Assembly: GCA_949745755.1 (NCBI GenBank)
Contig: CATJZL010000128.1
Location: 1-24,780 of the forward strand
Direction of reading: 5' to 3'
Origin: UBA2730 sp022793235
GTDB taxonomy: Bacteria; Bacillota_I; Bacilli_A; RF39; UBA660
Length of the DNA stretch: 24,780 nucleotides
The first letter of the stretch is position 1, and each line of letters begins with the position of its first letter. Positions 22,460 to 24,780 of this stretch are shown in pieces. The translations under genes were made by a program, and so were the position numbers. The notes under the pieces are model-generated. The model was not told where the DNA came from and searched no databases. It saw only the letters and a program-made list of their open reading frames with translations.

Positions 22460-23161
22460 CTAAGAGGAAAGTATCCACTCAATAATAGCCCTCTTTATCA
22501 TAAAATATTCTTCTTTTTCAAATTGCATATTACTAATACAATATTTTTTATTTGCAATATGAGAACAAAACATACATTCATGAAGATTAAAAGAATCTTG
22601 AATAAAAAAGGAATTACTAATTTTATTAGAATACACAACATTATAACAATTACTACAATTAGCAGAGTCATCCACTCGAATAGAAAACGTAGTAGTAGCA
22701 CTTCTTTGAGAAGCTATAAGATATTCAGAATCGGTACAACTATCACAAAAAAGAATAAATTTTGAATTATGGCAAGCACAAGAATGATATACCTTTTGAC
22801 AATTATAAATAAGATCGCTTTTTACTACATCCACTGAATTCATTGCTCGTTCTGTAGTAAATTGATTAACCTGCTCCCAAATATCCAAAATCTCTTGTAA
22901 ACTACTCACATCTCTCTTTGGTAACATATACCCCTCTCTTTGATCTTTTTCTTCCATATTTTTTTGAGTAACAAAAGAAGTGGGATAAATAGAACTAGCC
23001 CATGTTTCTTCTCCTGTTCGAAAGTCATAAACCATCTTAGGAAGTTTTACATCAAAAGCAAATTTAGAGGATAGTTCCTCCAAAGTATAAGAACAATGTA
23101 TATTAAAAACAGTTTCAAATATTTTATCTGCTACTTCTTTCGCCATACTTTCATTCATCAT
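22460..23161 (-). CDS. Cys-rich protein coupled to a VirD4/HerA-type ATPase
   Basis: A 233-aa soluble protein with 11 cysteines, ten of them between residues about 120 and 213 in short repeated strands: IYNCQKVYHSCACHNSKF, LFCDSCTDSEY, ANCSNCYNVVYSNKISNSFF, HECMFCSHIANKKYCISNMQ. The regular NC/C spacing and short beta-like repeats suggest a zinc-binding or right-handed beta-helix-like fold (inference). The N-terminal half has GEETWASSIYPTSF and RDVSSLQEILDIWEQVNQFT. From memory, similar proteins with NC-NC repeats and a final NKKY-I-N-F-KEEY stretch occur in Patescibacteria; none has a known function that I can name. Its ATG overlaps the ATPase end by 11 bases, indicating translational coupling. 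Confidence 0.6.
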   Translation of the reverse strand: MMNESMAKEVADKIFETVFNIHCSYTLEELSSKFAFDVKLPKMVYDFRTGEETWASSIYPTSFVTQKNMEEKDQREGYMLPKRDVSSLQEILDIWEQVNQFTTERAMNSVDVVKSDLIYNCQKVYHSCACHNSKFILFCDSCTDSEYLIASQRSATTTFSIRVDDSANCSNCYNVVYSNKISNSFFIQDSFNLHECMFCSHIANKKYCISNMQFEKEEYFMIKRAIIEWILSS

Positions 23162-23912
23162 TCACCAAATCCTTTCTACTTGTAGAATTTTTTATTAAAA
23201 TATCTCTTAGCTTTATATCTTGATCAATTAAAAATGTTAATTTCTTTTTAGAATTTTCTAATTGTTTAATCTTTCTTTCATCTTGAAAGAATTCTTTTTT
23301 TCTTGGAATAGACAAAAAGGGCATACTTCTGCACTTAAAAGCAGGATACAAAGTATCTTTTATAGAAAGTCTAACAACAAGCTCTCTATTATTTAATTCA
23401 GATAAAAGTTTAACTCTTTTTTCTTTTGTATCGTCATATAAAAGCTTCATATTCAAATTATCATTTAATAAAAGACTATCCATCTGTGAAACTCTAAAGA
23501 TATAATAATTTATAACATTAGCAAATATACTTTTTCTTATTTTCTCATCAATTTGACTTAAATATTGTCCTATAAGTATCAAAGATAAATGATATTTTCG
23601 AGATTCAGACAAATATCTAGAAAGTATAGGATCCTCTACAACAGCAATCTCATCAATAATAAAAAGAATAGAATAATCAGGGTAAGTTTGAATAAAAGTT
23701 AACAACTGTTGCATAACAAGAAGAGACAAAGTTTTAGTCATTTTCATTCCCAATTTCGTTACATCCAAAGAAAATAAAGTTAAAAAATGATTTTCCATCA
23801 TATCCTTTAGATTTTTAAAGTCACCTTTAGCATTAAATACAGGTAATAAATTCACCTCATCAATAAAAGAAAGAATAGGAGAAATAGATTCCATATAAGA
23901 TTTAGCCTTCAA
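23151..23912 (-). CDS. VirD4/HerA-type ATPase, C-terminal half after in-frame stop
   Basis: Contains Walker B as SILFIIDEIAVVEDP and the following sensor region YLSESRKYHLSLILIGQYLS with QIDEKIRKSIFANVINYYIF, the pattern of VirD4/TraG/HerA-like (DUF87-type) DNA-pumping ATPases. It is in the same frame as the N-terminal half at 23976-24780; between them lie one TAA (23976-23978) and 21 sense codons. No convincing ribosome-binding site supports independent initiation: TTG 23912 and ATG 23894 are the first candidates. It is therefore the second part of one interrupted gene, or is made by read-through or reinitiation. Ends in a Lys-rich tail and TGA, overlapping the start of the Cys-rich gene. 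Confidence 0.7.
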   Translation of the reverse strand: MKAKSYMESISPILSFIDEVNLLPVFNAKGDFKNLKDMMENHFLTLFSLDVTKLGMKMTKTLSLLVMQQLLTFIQTYPDYSILFIIDEIAVVEDPILSRYLSESRKYHLSLILIGQYLSQIDEKIRKSIFANVINYYIFRVSQMDSLLLNDNLNMKLLYDDTKEKRVKLLSELNNRELVVRLSIKDTLYPAFKCRSMPFLSIPRKKEFFQDERKIKQLENSKKKLTFLIDQDIKLRDILIKNSTSRKDLVNDE

Positions 23913-23975
23913 ATCATTAAAATCCGTTAGAAAAAAATTGACAACACTCTCAGGAAGATCATCTTCTAATTTTTT

Positions 23976-24780
23976 TTAAAGAGTATTTCTATATTCAAGT
24001 TCCAATAAAACTTTTCTTAAATGAGTAAAATCAAAGGAATGAGCATAAAGCAATAAACAAGTTGTATACCTAAGCATTCTTTCTAATTTAGTATTATATT
24101 GATCTGCAATCAAAGACTTAAACAAATCTAAAAACAACTCTATTGTACTAGTAATATCTGAAGAAGTATTATCAAACAAAGAAATACTATCACTTACCGT
24201 TTTAAAATCTACAACCTTTGTATCAAAAATCCCACCAATATCTTCTTCTAAAGAAGCATGTGGATCAATAACTACAATCTTATATTTTGTTCTAAATTCT
24301 TCATTCTCAGCAATAGTTTTAATAAAAGAAGCAGTAAACTTTGACTTTCCACTTCCACTAGAGCCCAATATTAAAGAATGTTTAGCAAAATCATAATCTT
24401 CTAAATTTAAATAAGACTGGAATTGTAAATAAAAAGTAGTATCTACAAAAAGTAAAGAAGAAAGAGTCTTAGTTCTCAAATAAGGGATAATTTTATTCAT
24501 ATCCAAATACTTAGTTCCATTTTTATAACTTAATCGTCTATTAATCTGAAAATCAATAGAAAAAAAAGAAAGAAAATCTAAAGTATAAATAAAATATCTC
24601 AAATACTGACTTTTATGATAAACATATAAAGAACCTACTCTAAATATTCCTTTAAATGTAAGAGAAAAAGCCAAAATACTCCCCTTTTCTTTAGCAAAAA
24701 AATAATCATGAATATCTAGAATATTTTGATTCGATTTAGCAAAAAATATTCGGTTTACTTTTATATTTTTTAATTTGAAA
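23976..24780 (-). CDS. VirD4/HerA-type ATPase, N-terminal part (5' end outside window)
   Basis: Open from the window edge (first full codon 24779) to TAA 23976-23978. Walker A is LILGSSGSGKSKFTASFIK, followed by KIVVIDPHASLEEDIGGIF, the usual strand after the P-loop where HerA/VirD4-like ATPases have DPHGD. About 150 residues before the P-loop, aromatic-rich, form the N-terminal domain. The C-terminal part (LERMLRYTTCLLLYAHSFDF, then LLELEYRN) corresponds to the helical region ahead of Walker B. A TTG at 24674 is not a convincing start because the frame continues upstream without a stop. Role in the family: hexameric DNA or protein translocation at a membrane; substrate here unknown. Confidence 0.75.
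   Translation of the reverse strand, partial: FKLKNIKVNRIFFAKSNQNILDIHDYFFAKEKGSILAFSLTFKGIFRVGSLYVYHKSQYLRYFIYTLDFLSFFSIDFQINRRLSYKNGTKYLDMNKIIPYLRTKTLSSLLFVDTTFYLQFQSYLNLEDYDFAKHSLILGSSGSGKSKFTASFIKTIAENEEFRTKYKIVVIDPHASLEEDIGGIFDTKVVDFKTVSDSISLFDNTSSDITSTIELFLDLFKSLIADQYNTKLERMLRYTTCLLLYAHSFDFTHLRKVLLELEYRNTL

Noticed and set aside
22498..22765. Overlapping ORFs on both strands within the Cys-rich gene
   Set aside because: The Cys-rich frame has regular motif spacing and operon coupling; the others are frame shadows.
23151..24780. Recoded stop codon (alternative genetic code)
   Set aside because: TAA and TGA end many normal-length genes here, and Trp is TGG throughout; one internal TAA does not support a code change.

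Overview
The window is AT-rich DNA, and nearly every gene lies on the minus strand. Housekeeping content and order point to a low-GC Bacillota: ruvA-ruvB-queA, rplU-prp-rpmA followed by obgE, rnc beside an RNase J gene, yebC, and comEA. I infer an uncultured, probably gut-associated Bacilli-like lineage. Trp is encoded by TGG and TGA acts as a stop (for example at 23151-23153), so this is the standard bacterial code, not the Mycoplasma code.

Layout from left to right (most genes read right to left): comEA (3' end cut by the window); DUF1848 protein, NUDIX hydrolase and CpoA-like glycosyltransferase as one operon; a degenerate HD protein with an RNase J paralogue that has lost active-site residues; rnc; a second NUDIX hydrolase; a first orphan 'FYGD...GSR' module; queA, a 30-codon ORF, ruvB and ruvA; a SpoIIID-like multi-HTH regulator; two more FYGD...GSR modules in tandem; a tandem-domain polysaccharide deacetylase with yebC; a wrecked HipA-like kinase gene; obgE with an unrecognised 638-aa gene; the only plus-strand coding remnant; rpmA-prp-rplU with an L21-type leader and a near-consensus promoter; an unknown 145-aa protein; tspO; a divergent Fe/Mn superoxide dismutase; DUF1653; a YdcF-like DUF218 protein; and a Cys-rich protein overlapping a VirD4/HerA-type ATPase that runs off the right edge and carries an in-frame TAA.

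Two signals stand out. (1) Three fragments encode the same fixed-length module: exactly 47 residues from FYGD to GSR, with shared Trp/Gly/Phe positions. Nucleotide-identical ends surround strongly divergent interiors. Two have no start codon and the third only a doubtful one. They look like detached C-terminal variable domains (C-type-lectin-like glycine/tryptophan pattern) and could be silent donor cassettes or relics of a variable surface or pilin-like protein. (2) The translationally coupled ATPase and Cys-rich protein form a two-gene unit that I cannot assign to a characterised system.

Other points: the RNase J paralogue is probably catalytically dead; an uncharacterised gene sits where Bacillus has spo0B (rpmA-X-obgE); and several promoters place the -10 box almost against the Shine-Dalgarno, giving very short leaders.
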